A program made the translations under genes and the position numbers. DNA of 64,000 nucleotides from Flavobacteriales bacterium (lineage in GTDB: Bacteria > Bacteroidota > Bacteroidia > Flavobacteriales_D > Sanyastnellaceae). Positions within the stretch are counted from its first letter, which is position 1; every line of letters begins with the position of its first letter. This document shows positions 10,106 through 20,451 of the stretch, piece by piece. The notes beneath the pieces were generated by a model. That model saw only the letters and a program-made list of their open reading frames with translations, made no database searches and had not been told where the DNA came from. The stretch lies in assembly GCA_016722445.1 (NCBI GenBank), contig JADKIZ010000017.1:21853-85852 (forward strand), written 5' to 3'.

Positions 10106-11306
10106 ATGATCATAAAAGCAGAACCACGGACGATACTCAACTTCCTCCACACCTATTTTGATGTGATGCGGGATTTGTTTCAGTATCAGACCACAGACGG
10201 ATTGATCACCAAAGAAGTGTATGACATGCTCATACAGAAACACGGACATGTGATGAACATCCGTCTGCGCGAATTCAGGGTAATCAGAAGCATGGGAAGC
10301 GACTACGAAATGCGTGATGTCTATTACAGACTCATGGAATTCCTGTTGTTTGAGTTTAAACCTCTTCTGCCCGAAACCATTGAAAAGTATAAGTCGAGTA
10401 TTGGCGATCTTTATTTGAAGATCCGCAAATACGAGAATCAGAGATCGCGATATTCTTCAGGAAAGGATCAAGAACCTTTCGCATCAGGTGAGGGAATTTG
10501 TGGATTTGGTAGAGAGAAACACTTTTAGGTTATTGGCAGAAACGCGTGATCTCAAGTCGAATCTCGAAAGAATTGACTATCGCGAAAAAGTTCACAAAGC
10601 GTCATTCTGGATCGAATATTATATTCTTCCTTTGAATCGCATTCTGGACGTAAAACACTCTGAATCGGTTACGAGCACCATCATCGATGTGAGTGAATAT
10701 GCCAACAGACGAAGGTTGGATTTTGAAGATGAAACCATCCGTGTTGAATTCGAAAAACTCTATACACAACTCATTCAGACCAATACCGATTTGTTGAGAC
10801 AGTCGAAAGTATTGGTGAATGAATTGCTTCCTCTTCTTGAGCGTATCCGCACTGAATCATTGATCCTGACCGGCTGGATCGAATTCCTGAGGAATCCATA
10901 TAAAATGGATACTCCTCCCCTGCTCAAGGGTTCACGCACCATGGTTTACGCCAAAGACATGCTGTTCAAAGTGCGCGAGTTCTTTGAGCAGTTTTCTACC
11001 AATGAAGTCATTACTTTGGAAGACAATGTGGTTGAATTCGACAAATGGATCTTCGACCGCAATCACTTCAAAGGCAAGCTGGAACAGAACATGCCGGTGA
11101 ACGACTTTTTTGGATGGTGCTACAAAGAGCTACAAAAGGATTTTACGGAAATCGATACCGATAAATTTTTCGCCTTGTGCGGACTTTTATTCGACAGTGA
11201 TTTGCTGATCGAATTCCCAAAAAAAGGTGAGCGTATCAACCTCACAACTACCACTTCCAAAATTTCATTGCCTAAACTCAAAGTTGAACCAGCGGTGAAA
11301 CTTTAA
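10106..11306 (+). CDS. MksF-like condensin kleisin subunit (one frameshift)
   Basis: Two overlapping frames, 10106-10528 and 10488-11306, read as one protein of about 400 residues if one base is restored near 10450 (a GCGAT that should read CGNGAT). The joined sequence runs RKYENQRSR then DILQERIKNLSHQVREF without a break. It is helical with an N-terminal winged-helix-like part and long central helices, resembling the MukF/MksF kleisins that bridge the heads of an SMC ATPase. It sits directly before the MksE-like gene, the usual order in Mks operons. I call the family from overall character and context rather than a catalytic motif. No MksB gene follows. Confidence 0.55.
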
Positions 11307-11341
11307 TTCAGACATTATCAAACGATCAAAATCAGACAACG

Positions 11342-11878
11342 ATGGTATATCCTCCAAAACATAGAACAATTGTAGAAGAACTCATGAATGGAAAATTCAT
11401 TCTCAGCAATGAAGAAACATTCACCATTCTGAAAGAGAATGACAAATTCTATCAGGAATTTTTCAAGCTGTCGTTCGATTTGGAATTGTATCTCAAAGCA
11501 GACTACGCTTTTCTATTGAGCAAGGATACACAGGAGAATTTCTCCCGCGACGTGAGCATTTTCATTGCAGTGTTGAGTTATGAATTGGATAAAGATGGTC
11601 GCAATTTCATGGAAGCCCTTGAGTTCAATGAATTCACTTTCGAGGAAATCGATCGCTATTTCGATAACTCATCATTCATTGATTTGATCGAAAGCAATAA
11701 ATCTCTCCGCGAGCCAGATGCACGCCGCACACTCATCAATGGTATGCACAGAAGAAATATCGTCAATAAAAATTTCGACGATCGTTTTTCATTCACACAA
11801 GCACACCGGGTATTCGTTGATTTCGCCAAAGAACTCGCATTGAAGCGGATGGCGCACGACGGAGTACACGCGAATTGA
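11342..11878 (+). CDS. MksE-like condensin KITE subunit
   Basis: The 178-residue protein begins PPKHRTIVEELMNGKFIL and has two helix-rich segments typical of tandem winged-helix KITE proteins such as MukE/MksE. These bind the kleisin and DNA in chromosome-organising or plasmid-defence condensins. It starts 35 bases after the MksF-like gene. Its TGA stop at 11876 lies at the edge of an ATTATGA heptamer repeat. The expected SMC-type ATPase (MksB) is missing: the next gene is a response regulator on the other strand. Identification is moderate. Confidence 0.55.
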   Translation: MVYPPKHRTIVEELMNGKFILSNEETFTILKENDKFYQEFFKLSFDLELYLKADYAFLLSKDTQENFSRDVSIFIAVLSYELDKDGRNFMEALEFNEFTFEEIDRYFDNSSFIDLIESNKSLREPDARRTLINGMHRRNIVNKNFDDRFSFTQAHRVFVDFAKELALKRMAHDGVHAN

Positions 11879-11910
11879 ATTATGAATTATGAAGTATGAA
11901 TTATGAATTT
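11877..11910. repeat. Short heptamer array, inverted partner of 12057-12227
   Basis: About five copies of TTATGAA/variants, starting in the stop codon of the MksE-like gene. It is the reverse complement of the larger array about 150 bp downstream, so the two can pair into a long AT-rich hairpin. Confidence 0.85.
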
Positions 11911-12056
11911 TGGCGGAGGCTTGGTTGAGATCGAATGTGAATTTGTGAAACCTTAAAAATCTTGGGAACATCTAATATTTATAATTTAAAATTTAAAATT
12001 TAAGATTATACGCGAAATGAAGTCTATAAGCCATCTTAGTGCTTTGTTCTGCATAG

Positions 12057-12227
12057 TTCATAATTCATAATTCATAATTCATAATTCATAATTCATAATT
12101 CATAATTCATAATTCATAATTCATAATTCATACTTCATAATTCATAATTCATAATTCATAATTCATACTTCATAATTCATAATTCATAATTCATAATTCA
12201 TAATTCATACTTCATAATTCATAATTC
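12057..12227. repeat. Heptamer microsatellite (ATAATTC), about 24 copies
   Basis: 171 bp of a perfect 7-bp period, with one-base variants (a C replacing an A) at 12133, 12168 and 12210, spaced 35 and 42 bp apart, which suggests growth by duplication of longer blocks. It lies between the 3' ends of converging genes, where no conventional terminator is seen. Confidence 0.95.
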
Positions 12228-12255
12228 AAAAAGCTGTTTTATAACGAAGTACAAA

Positions 12256-13010
12256 TCAAAGCGCACTAAGGCGTTCATTGACCTCCTGCTTTTTCCTTCT
12301 TGAAATCTCGAATTCTTGTCCACCCTTGAGGGTTAAGGTGAAGGGTTCCTTTTTGCTGTAGTGCGTGACACAGTTGACGTTGACAACACAACTTTTGTTG
12401 ATTCTCAAAAAGAGCTTAAAATCTTCCAGCACCTCTTCCAATTCTTTCAATATCCTTGATGTGATGATTTTTCGCCATTCTGTAAATGAATGATAGCGTA
12501 GTTCACGTCTGATTCCATGAAAGCGATTTCTCCGATTCGAATAAACCTCACCTTGCCTTTGTCGTGTATAGCCAACGATTTTTCCAACTCCACTTCTTTT
12601 GCATTGTTGAGTAAATGCACCACCTGCGATGTCTGGTTTTCCGATTTGATCATCGTTGATTTTGCCCGGTGCACCGCAGAGACAAGCTCTTCCACTTCAA
12701 CCGGTTTCAACAAATAATCCAACGCACTGAATTTGATCGCGCGAATGGCATACTGATCAAAACTGGTGACGAAGATGATTTTGAAATCAATGGTGCTAAA
12801 TTTATTCAGCATACCAAACGCATTACCTTGTGGCATCTGAATATCCAGAAAAACCAAATCAGGTTTAAGTTGATGAATCAATTCGTAACCATCGTGAGCA
12901 TTTCCGGCTTCGCCGACAATTTCCACTTCAGGACAAAACCTGGTGAGCAATTTTCGAAGAACATCCCTATTGGAAGGTTCGTCATCGATGAGCATGGTCC
13001 TGATCAACAT
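12256..13010 (-). CDS. LytTR-family response regulator (one frameshift)
   Basis: Residues 1-120 are a receiver domain with the phospho-acceptor Asp56 (LVFLDIQMP), the DD acidic pocket near residue 9 and a switch Lys in YLLKP. The C-terminal part is a LytTR DNA-binding domain (VRFIRIGEIAFMESD, then ELEEVLEDFKLFLRINKS). The frame breaks near 12468-12472 in a run of five T (A on the coding strand); a sixth base gives GEKIITSRILKELEE, the normal family sequence. The ATG lies one base from the stop of the upstream sensor gene, so the pair is co-transcribed and surely works together. Confidence 0.88.
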
Positions 13011-13011
13011 A

Positions 13012-15959
13012 TTACAATTCTATGGTTATTCTCACATTGGTACCAGCAGCGCTTTCCTGATCGAACAAATCAGTAATGACCACATTAAAAGTTGTCTGAT
13101 TCATTTTTTTCAATGCATCAATTTTTTCGCTTACCAGCGACATCCCCATGGATATTTTGATATCACCCTCATGTAGTTCAGCAGATTTCTTGCGTCCTAC
13201 GCCATTGTCCGTGATATCGATGCACAAGGTATCGTCCATCATCACACAAGAGATTTTTAGGATTCCCCTTCTTTGATCCAACAGCGGCATCAAACCATGC
13301 CAAATCGCATTCTCCACATAAGGTTGCAAAATCATTGTGGGTATGCGGAGATCGAGGTTTTCCGAAACTGATTCATCCATTTCAAGCACAAATTCAAAAG
13401 AATTCCTGAAACGCAGTTGTTCCAATGAGATATAAAGTTTCAGCCAATCAATTTCCTTCTCCAGGCTAATTTCATTTTCCCGTGAATTATTCAACACCAT
13501 TCTGATCAGCTTCGCAAACTTCGAGAGATAATCATATGCCTGCTGTGTTTCATTGTTCAACACAAAATCCTGAATAGAGTTGATCGAGTTGAAAATAAAA
13601 TGCGGATTCATTTGCGCGCGAAGTGCAGTAATACGACTTTCTGCAATAAGCATTTCAATTTCACTCTTCTCTTTCAGTTTCCTGTTGTAGTGCGCTACAC
13701 GGGCACGGATGATGAGATAAATAAACAACAACAATAACAATGACATGAGAAGAATAAACCACCATTTCACCCAAAATGGTGCTTTAATATCAAAACTGAA
13801 ATACAGTTTAGACGAATGTACTTTTCCAGTTTGATCGACATCAGCAAGATACAAATCATAATGTCCATGCGGTAATCTTTTGAATTCAACCACATCATTG
13901 GAAGTCAATTGCATGGTGGAATCATATCCGACAAGCTGATAAGCATATCTTTCAGAGAACAATTCATGAAATGAAATCGCCGCGACTTGAAACACGATGT
14001 TGTTGTCAGTATAAGAAAGTGATTGACCCGTCTGGTAAGGATTACCATTCACCAAGATGTTTTCCAGAATAATTTTTCTATTCATTTGATTTCCGTCAAA
14101 CTTCATCAAATCGACCAATTCCAAGCCATCTCTGGTTACAACATAAAGCGTATTTCCTCTTTTGCAACAACCATTTGTTTCGTTACTATTCAGTCCATTT
14201 GAGCGGTTCAAAACACCAATGACCGATAAATCACCTTCGGTAAAGTAATTGATACCTTGTTTGGTTGAGATCCACACACGACGTTGATCATCAACATGGA
14301 CATCCGAACAGAAATCTGAACTCAGGCCATTTTCAGAGGAAAGTCTCGTGAATTCATTGTTTCGATAAATGAAAACACCAGCACTTTTTGTGGTGATGTA
14401 AATAGATCCCGATTCACTTTCAAGCATAGAAGTAATAACTTGTCCACCCAAAACCTCTGGAAATATTTCTTTGATTTCATTGTTTCGAAATGCATACAAA
14501 CCATTTCGGGTACCAACCCATACCTCGTCCCTGCGTTGAATATACAGTAGGCAAGTGCCACGAACCTGCATGTTCACGATTTCTATCCACTTCAAATTTT
14601 CTATCCGATATAATTTGTTATAGGATAAACCGACAAGTCCAAATTTTGGATCATACGCCATATCATTGGTAGATACAGGTACATTTTTCCAATTGTCGCC
14701 GATGTATGTTGTCAAACGCAGTGAAACAGGATCCAATTCACCACCCGTAGAACCACAGTAATAAATGCGGTTGTTGCAACTTCTGATCCTTAAGTCACCA
14801 ACGTTATTGATACTTGCCAACGGCAGACTTTTTCTGACGTTATTGAATTGATCCAAAACATACACATGATGATCATTGGTTGCGATGTAGACCATGGAAT
14901 CAATCACTGTAATATCCTGCACGGCCTCATCCAGACCAGGGTAATTTTGATAACTGACATTGTGGAGATAAGGAATATAATAAACTCCATTTTGAAGACT
15001 GCTCATCCAAATTCCGCCTTCAAAATCTTCTGTGATTGAACCGATCGTTTCACCTAAGAATAACATTTGAGGAATTGCGCTCAGTCTGCCATTTTGAAGC
15101 AAGGCAACACCATTTCCATTTGAAAGGCTCACCAGCAGATTACCTTCCCTATCTTCAAAAACCGTCAGGATGGTGGCCGCGAATTCCCTTACAAAACTGA
15201 ATTTTCCATTATTGAATTCATACAATGAATTGAGAAAAGAAAACAGGACTCGACCATCGCGGAGTTTTACCGAAGACATCCTCGAGTTGACGCCCTCAAC
15301 CAAAGAAAACTGATCCGATCATTGAATACACGATCACCTTCTATGACGCCAACGTCCATCATTCCTCGTTTATCCTGCGTCTGAATTTTAAACGGAGTAG
15401 CATCGGTAATGGAAGCAACTGATTTTCCATTGTTCAGTGAATAAATAGCTGCATAGATGTTGGTGTTAAAATTTCGAATGGAAAACTGTGTATATCCGGA
15501 TTCAGCAAAAACCACATAAGGATTGTAAGAAGTCCCTATGTGAATGTCGCCGTTGGTATCTATTTTGAACGAGACAATAGATGCGGCATCCTGTCTGATC
15601 TGAGCCGCCAGTGCATTGGATACCGGAAGTTTTTCCACCTGATCATTCGTGATTCTGCCAACCATACCATCTGAAGCCACGAAGAATACGTTGTTCTGCG
15701 CATCGATATCAATACAAATGATGCTGTTTGCAGTGACATTTTTCGCTGTGAAAAAATTGCGGAAATTCCGCCCATCAAACCGGCTGATACCTTGGTCACC
15801 AGCCATCCATACATATCCGTTTTGATCATTGATCACAAAATAACTGGCAGAACCGGGAAGACCGTCATTCACTCCAAGGTTTCTATACACCGGATGTTGC
15901 CCCCAACAGCATACACCGAAGAGGATTGTAATTAAAACGATCAACAGCCTGGTCCACAT
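13012..15959 (-). CDS. Hybrid propeller LytS-type sensor histidine kinase (one frameshift)
   Basis: The protein of about 980 residues has a signal segment (MWTRLLIVLITILFGVC), two-component-regulator propeller repeats, a Y_Y_Y-like domain, one membrane helix near 13690-13780 (WFILLMSLLLLLFIYLII), then a His_kinase domain with NPHFIFNSINSIQDF and an ATPase domain with NAIWHG and DNGVG motifs. Sensing is periplasmic and the phosphate goes to the adjacent LytTR regulator. Frames 15267-16034 and 13012-15303 join if the A4 run at 15306-15309 is five bases, giving ISFSLVEGVNSRM. I prefer the ATG at 15959 over 16034 because it opens the signal segment. Confidence 0.87.
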
Positions 15960-16086
15960 ACTTTGCAATAATAAAACAGCATAGAGGCTCAGAAACGACC
16001 GATAACGAGCATTTCGGATCAAAAAAATCAGCATGCCTGTAGAAGTGAATGATATAATTTATACATTTGGTCAAATCACATCAGCA

Positions 16087-16912
16087 ATGAGAAAAAACCT
16101 TAACACCTTCCTTTGCACTTTGCTAATCGTCATTCCAGTATTCGTATCCGCTCAGAAATCAACCCAGGCCTCGAAAAAGCGGAACGAAGACAACTACATC
16201 TGTGATTAAGCCTGCTACCGTTAAACCTGCTGCGGTCAAACCAACTGTAAATACTTCAGTCAGAAATACAGAGATCAGGAAAACATCGCCTGTTACCACT
16301 GTACACAGTCATCCGGCATCTAGCGCGGTTTCCAAACCCATTGAGTCAAGGAAATCAAACCGGCGGACATCAAACCAATTACACCAATAGCCGAGCAGCC
16401 CCATGCCGAGCCAGCGATGCAAGGTCCTGTTTTTTCACCGGAGAAACCGACTTCCGGCACGATTTCGGGTCCACCATGTACCATCAATAAAGAGGCCCTG
16501 ATTTGGCAATCCTATATTCAATATCGTTATCAAAATTGTAGAAGAGCCCGTTCAGAAAATCGTCATTGTGGTTGTGGCGCCGACATCCAGTTGGTGAATC
16601 CAACCGACGAGTCTCTAGACATATACATCAAATATGTTTCTTCAGTGCATTGCCAACGTTGAGAATACTGCAATGCCAGAAAGGAAGTGGATTCAATATC
16701 CGACATTCGTGATAGCTCCCGGAGAAACCATAACGATTAGAGGAACTTGCAATGGCGGAATCCTCTATGAAGTGACTTCACATTATGATAAATCCATGGG
16801 CAAGAAGAACAGTTCTGTGGCGTATACGAATCCTGCTTTCATTGATCATGGTTTTATTCGCAACAATTGTATCAATAAGACCGTGGTATTCGAGAATGAG
16901 AACAATGAATGA
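16087..16912 (+). pseudogene. Broken gene for a Lys/Pro-rich secreted protein
   Basis: An ATG at 16087 opens a signal peptide (MRKNLNTFLCTLLIVIPVFV, then SAQ). The reading then moves through three frames: VIKPATVKPAAVKPTVN (after about 16180), VKEIKPADIKPITPIAE (after about 16345) and NVENTAMPERKWIQYPTF (after about 16640), ending ENENNE at 16912. Joined, it is about 270 residues: a signal peptide, a low-complexity KP-rich linker and a Cys-containing C-terminal domain (CTINKEALIW, HCGCGADIQLVNPTDESLDIYIKY). All pieces look like real protein, so either three recent indels or sequencing errors are responsible. Function is unknown. Confidence 0.6.
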
Positions 16913-16979
16913 TGTTTCTCATTCTAACTCTTGCCTTTCGACCACTGCGGGGTCGGATTCAGAATGAGAATGAAAATCA

Positions 16980-17333
16980 GAATGAGAATGAATATTTAGG
17001 CGAATGAGACTATGCATAGTTAAGTTTTTTCTGCGATCTCCGCTGCTCTGAGATCTCTGCGTTCAGAAACTTCGGGACGCCGAGAACGCCGAGGAGCGGA
17101 GTACGCGGAGTTTTTCTGCGATCTCAGCTCCTCTGTGCACTCCGCGTCCGGTTTTAGAATGAGAATGAACATACAGACAAATGTGACTATGCATAGTTAA
17201 GTATTTTCTGCGATCACTGCTGCTCTGATATCACTGCCTTCAGAAACTTCGGGACGTTGAGGACGCTGAGGAGCGGAGTACGCGGAGTTTTTCTGCGATC
17301 TCCGCTGCTCTGCAAACTCCGCGTCCTGTTTTC
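16980..17333. repeat. 177-bp tandem duplication in a non-coding island
   Basis: Two copies, starting at 16980 and 17157, of a unit that contains the perfect palindrome ACTATGCATAGT (17009-17020 and 17186-17197), followed by GC-rich text with GGAGTACGCGGAGT and its complement ACTCCGCG. The copies are diverged by perhaps 15-20 percent. The pair is bracketed by GAATGAGAATG-type sequence on the left (from about 16960) and its inverted form on the right (to about 17413), and TTCTCATTCTAACTCTT occurs at both outer edges (about 16915 and 17398). This looks like a non-autonomous repeat element. I see no gene between 16913 and 17543. Confidence 0.85.
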
Positions 17334-17543
17334 CAATAAGTTTGCAAGACAGTTCAGACCAGTCTTATATTCATTCGCATTCTGATTCAATTACTGATTC
17401 TCATTCTAACTCTTTCCATTTTTTATTCCGAAAAAATTTCTTGAATGTCAAAAAATATTTTCCCATTTTTTCTATGGGTCATTTTAATGTGAGTCATTTT
17501 AAAATTTGTTTTCATCGTCATTTTGTATCAAAAAAATAAGACG

Positions 17544-17781
17544 ATGCCAGAGAATATCTTAAAACAGCCTGAAGAATACCGGCTTTTGTAAAACTTGCCC
17601 GCAAAACTATCTGGAATGACTTCCAAATTGTCATTTCAGAAACCGATATGGAATATCTCAGTGTACCGTTAAGGGAGCTAGCGGCGGGTTCGAGCGATCA
17701 AATACTATGGCCGGAGCTTCTGATGAGGTAGTACGATCACTTGATTTTGCTCAAGAACAGTTGTGGCGTTCAAATTTCTAA
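17544..17781 (+). pseudogene. Possible broken small gene, unknown
   Basis: From the ATG at 17544 the translation reads MPENILKQPEEYRLL and stops. Shifted frames continue as KLARKTIWNDFQIVISETD and then GASDEVVRSLDFAQEQLW, ending at a TAA at 17779-17781. Joined, this would be about 78 residues of soluble protein with two frameshifts. I do not recognise it. It could also be chance, since no stretch is long. Confidence 0.3.
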
Positions 17782-17850
17782 CATTAGACCAACATTTTAG
17801 CAACTTCTAAGGAAGTGCAGATAACTTCGCGGCGATTCAAAACTGAATAC

Positions 17851-18696
17851 ATGCAATCGACCGAAGAACTCAAAAAAATTGCGTCACAGGTAAGACGCGA
17901 CATTGTGCGGATGGTACATGCCGTGAATAGCGGTCATCCTGGTGGATCATTGGGGTGCACTGATTATTTTGTGGCACTTTACTTCCGTGTAATGAATGTG
18001 AATTTGTCCTCCTGGAATATGGATGGAAAAGGTGAAGACCTGTTCTTTCTGAGCAATGGCCACATCTCTCCGGTGTGGTACAGTGTATTGTCGAGAAAAG
18101 GATATTTCCCCGTGAGTGAATTATCTACATTCCGCAAAATCAACACCAGATTACAAGGGCATCCAACCACACACGAAGGACTTCCGGGAATTCGCGTGGC
18201 GAGTGGGTCACTTGGGCAAGGTTTATCCGTTGCGATAGGAGCTGCATTGGCTAAAAAGCTGAACAACGATAAATCGACTGTTTTCACATTGCACGGAGAT
18301 GGTGAAATTCAAGAAGGACAGATTTGGGAAGCTGCGATGTATGCGGCACACAATAAAGTCGACAACCTCATTTCCGCCATTGATGTGAATGGACAACAAA
18401 TCGATGGTCCTACCAGCAAAGTATTGAGTCTTGGAAACCTTCGCGCAAAATGGGAAGCTTTTGGTTGGCTCGTTTTGGAGATGAATGGAAATGACATGGA
18501 CGAAGTCGTAAAAACTTTAGAACATGCAAAAACACTCACAGGCAAAGGTCAACCCATCATGATTTTGATGAAAACCGAGATGGGAAAAGGCGTAGATTTT
18601 ATGGAGGGTACCCACAAATGGCATGGCGTTGCGCCGAATGATGCCGAGCTTGAAAAGGCACTCTCACAATTGGAAATGACCTTAGGAGACTATTAA
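17851..18696 (+). CDS. Transketolase, N-terminal subunit
   Basis: The 281-residue protein is the thiamine-diphosphate-binding half of transketolase: SGHPGGSLGCTDY near the start, GSLGQGLSVAIGAALA, and the GDGE-N type cofactor motif (LHGDGEIQEGQIWEA). With the next gene it forms the enzyme that moves two-carbon units between sugar phosphates in the pentose phosphate pathway. I start at the ATG at 17851 (MQSTEELKK); an upstream GTG at 17815 adds 12 residues not typical of the family. Two-gene transketolases are common in Bacteroidota and Firmicutes. Confidence 0.93.
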   Translation: MQSTEELKKIASQVRRDIVRMVHAVNSGHPGGSLGCTDYFVALYFRVMNVNLSSWNMDGKGEDLFFLSNGHISPVWYSVLSRKGYFPVSELSTFRKINTRLQGHPTTHEGLPGIRVASGSLGQGLSVAIGAALAKKLNNDKSTVFTLHGDGEIQEGQIWEAAMYAAHNKVDNLISAIDVNGQQIDGPTSKVLSLGNLRAKWEAFGWLVLEMNGNDMDEVVKTLEHAKTLTGKGQPIMILMKTEMGKGVDFMEGTHKWHGVAPNDAELEKALSQLEMTLGDY

Positions 18697-18711
18697 GACA
18701 AACAGAAGATT

Positions 18712-19674
18712 ATGCTCAATTTCGAAATCAAATCATCCAACGATACCCGTTCCGGTTTCGGTGACGGCCTTTCAGAACTCGGAAGAACCAATCCACGTGT
18801 GGTGGCTTTATGCGCAGACCTTGTAGGTTCTTTGAAAATGGATACATTCATCAAAGAAAACCCTGATCGCTTCTTTCAGATCGGAATAGCTGAAGCGAAT
18901 ATGATGGGCATCGCTGCCGGCCTCACCATTGGCGGATATATTCCCTTCACTGGAACATTTGCGAATTTTTCTACAGGAAGGGTTTATGATCAAATTCGTC
19001 AGAGTATCGCATACAGTGACAAGAATGTCAAGATATGTGCTTCACACGCCGGTCTCACGCTTGGAGAAGATGGTGCGACACACCAGATTTTAGAAGATGT
19101 TGGTATGATGGCCATGTTGCCCAATATGACCGTGATCAATCCATGCGATTACAATCAAACGAAAGCCGCAACCATTGCAATTGCAGCGCATCATGGACCT
19201 GTTTATCTCCGTTTTGGTAGGCCGAAGGTACCGGTTTTCACTGCACCAGACCACAAATTCGAAATCGGCAAAGCTTGGCATATACATCAAGGAAGTGATG
19301 TCACCATCATAGCCACTGGGCATCTTGTATGGAAATCCATAGAAGCTGCTCTGATTCTTGAATCTGAAGGTATCACGGTAGACCTCATCAACATACACAC
19401 CATCAAACCGCTCGATGTCAAAGCGATTGTAGATTCTGTCGCAAAAACTGGAGCAGTGGTCACCGCAGAAGAACATCAGATTACAGGAGGATTGGGAAGT
19501 ATGGTTGCACAAGTGATTGCAACGCATCAACCTGCACCTATCGAATTTGTTGGCGTTCAGGATTCATTCGGCGAAAGCGGAACACCTGATCAGTTGATGA
19601 AAAAATACGGTCTTGAGAAGGAGAACATCGTAGCTGCTGCCAAAAAAGTGGTTGCCCGGAAAGTCATGGCTTGA
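18712..19674 (+). CDS. Transketolase, C-terminal subunit
   Basis: The 320-residue protein holds the pyrimidine-binding and C-terminal domains of transketolase: RFFQIGIAEANMMGIAAGL supplies the catalytic Glu, followed by FTGTFANFSTGRVYDQIRQS and THQILEDVGMM, and the C-terminal lobe VTIIATGHLVW, VVTAEEHQITGGLGSMVA. It starts 15 bases after the N-terminal gene, so the two are co-translated and assemble into one active site. Confidence 0.94.
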   Translation: MLNFEIKSSNDTRSGFGDGLSELGRTNPRVVALCADLVGSLKMDTFIKENPDRFFQIGIAEANMMGIAAGLTIGGYIPFTGTFANFSTGRVYDQIRQSIAYSDKNVKICASHAGLTLGEDGATHQILEDVGMMAMLPNMTVINPCDYNQTKAATIAIAAHHGPVYLRFGRPKVPVFTAPDHKFEIGKAWHIHQGSDVTIIATGHLVWKSIEAALILESEGITVDLINIHTIKPLDVKAIVDSVAKTGAVVTAEEHQITGGLGSMVAQVIATHQPAPIEFVGVQDSFGESGTPDQLMKKYGLEKENIVAAAKKVVARKVMA

Positions 19675-19775
19675 TTTTTTTCGTCTTGAAATAAAGTTCA
19701 ATAAGGTCATAGATCCGGATGATGTAGGCGTACTCTATTCCTAAGTAGATCACCATACTTTATGCAACACCAAAA

Positions 19776-19798
19776 GCCCCTGAAAATATCTCAGGGGC
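19776..19798 (-). terminator. Intrinsic terminator of the SRPBCC gene
   Basis: GCCCCTGA, a seven-base loop, TCAGGGGC. The four A's on its left on the plus strand give a U-run on minus-strand transcripts. It could also act weakly for the transketolase genes. Confidence 0.75.
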
Positions 19799-19831
19799 AA
19801 AGAGCTTGTTTAATACGCTCGAGAAATATGA

Positions 19832-20242
19832 TTAATTGAGGACTTTATCTCCGAGATGCTCGGAAAGGGGAATCCAAAAATCTTTCTTCCAGGTTTCAGT
19901 GAGCCATCCTGCGCAGTCTTCAGGTACGCCAATGTGATTAAAACTTACACGACTACCTGATTCCGTTTTCTCCATGTCCATGATCACGATGCTGTACATT
20001 CCGTCAGGGAATTCATCATGACGCCAGCTTTGAACGATTCTTTGGTTCGGAATCAAACGCATGATGTAACCGTGAGATTTGTTATTCCATGCATGAAATA
20101 ATCCGCCTTCATGAGAATCCATTTGCGCAGACATTCCAGTGAGACGACTGAGCAAATTCGCATCAGTCAATGCTTTATAAATTTCTTCAACACTATTTTC
20201 AAGTTCAATGACTTGAAAAATATTTTCAGTCTTAATTTTCAT
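19832..20242 (-). CDS. SRPBCC/AHSA1-domain protein
   Basis: The 136-residue protein matches the START-like AHA1 fold: N-terminal beta strand and VEEIYKALTDANLLSRLTG, a central GGLFHAWNNKSHGYIMRLIPNQRIVQSWRHDEFPD-type region, and a C-terminal amphipathic helix after CAGWLTETW. These small cytoplasmic proteins bind hydrophobic ligands, and some couple to stress regulators; the ligand here is unknown. It is a single gene with its own terminator. Confidence 0.85.
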   Translation of the reverse strand: MKIKTENIFQVIELENSVEEIYKALTDANLLSRLTGMSAQMDSHEGGLFHAWNNKSHGYIMRLIPNQRIVQSWRHDEFPDGMYSIVIMDMEKTESGSRVSFNHIGVPEDCAGWLTETWKKDFWIPLSEHLGDKVLN

Positions 20243-20391
20243 TGCTTTTCGTGGTTAATACCAATTTAAAATAGCCGGTTTCGGGGTCAAAATTATGCCT
20301 TACCCATATACCCATGACATTTCTAAATTAAAATTTAGAACAAAACGTGGCTTCATACCCTCTTATTGACTCATAAACAATAAGTTATCAA

Positions 20392-20425
20392 CAAAAAAAA
20401 GACCCGCCACAAGAAGTGACAGGTC
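20392..20425 (-). terminator. Intrinsic terminator of the SPFH gene
   Basis: On the minus strand GACCTGTCAC and GTGGCGGGTC form a ten-pair stem with two G-U pairs around a five-base loop, followed by eight T's. It sits 27 bases after the SPFH stop codon. Confidence 0.75.
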
Positions 20426-20451
20426 GATTTATATCGTTGATTTTCTGAGGA

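Noticed and set aside
12057..12227. Heptamer array as a possible CRISPR or replication origin iteron
   Set aside because: There are no unique spacers and the unit is a simple 7-bp microsatellite; no initiator gene or DnaA boxes are nearby.
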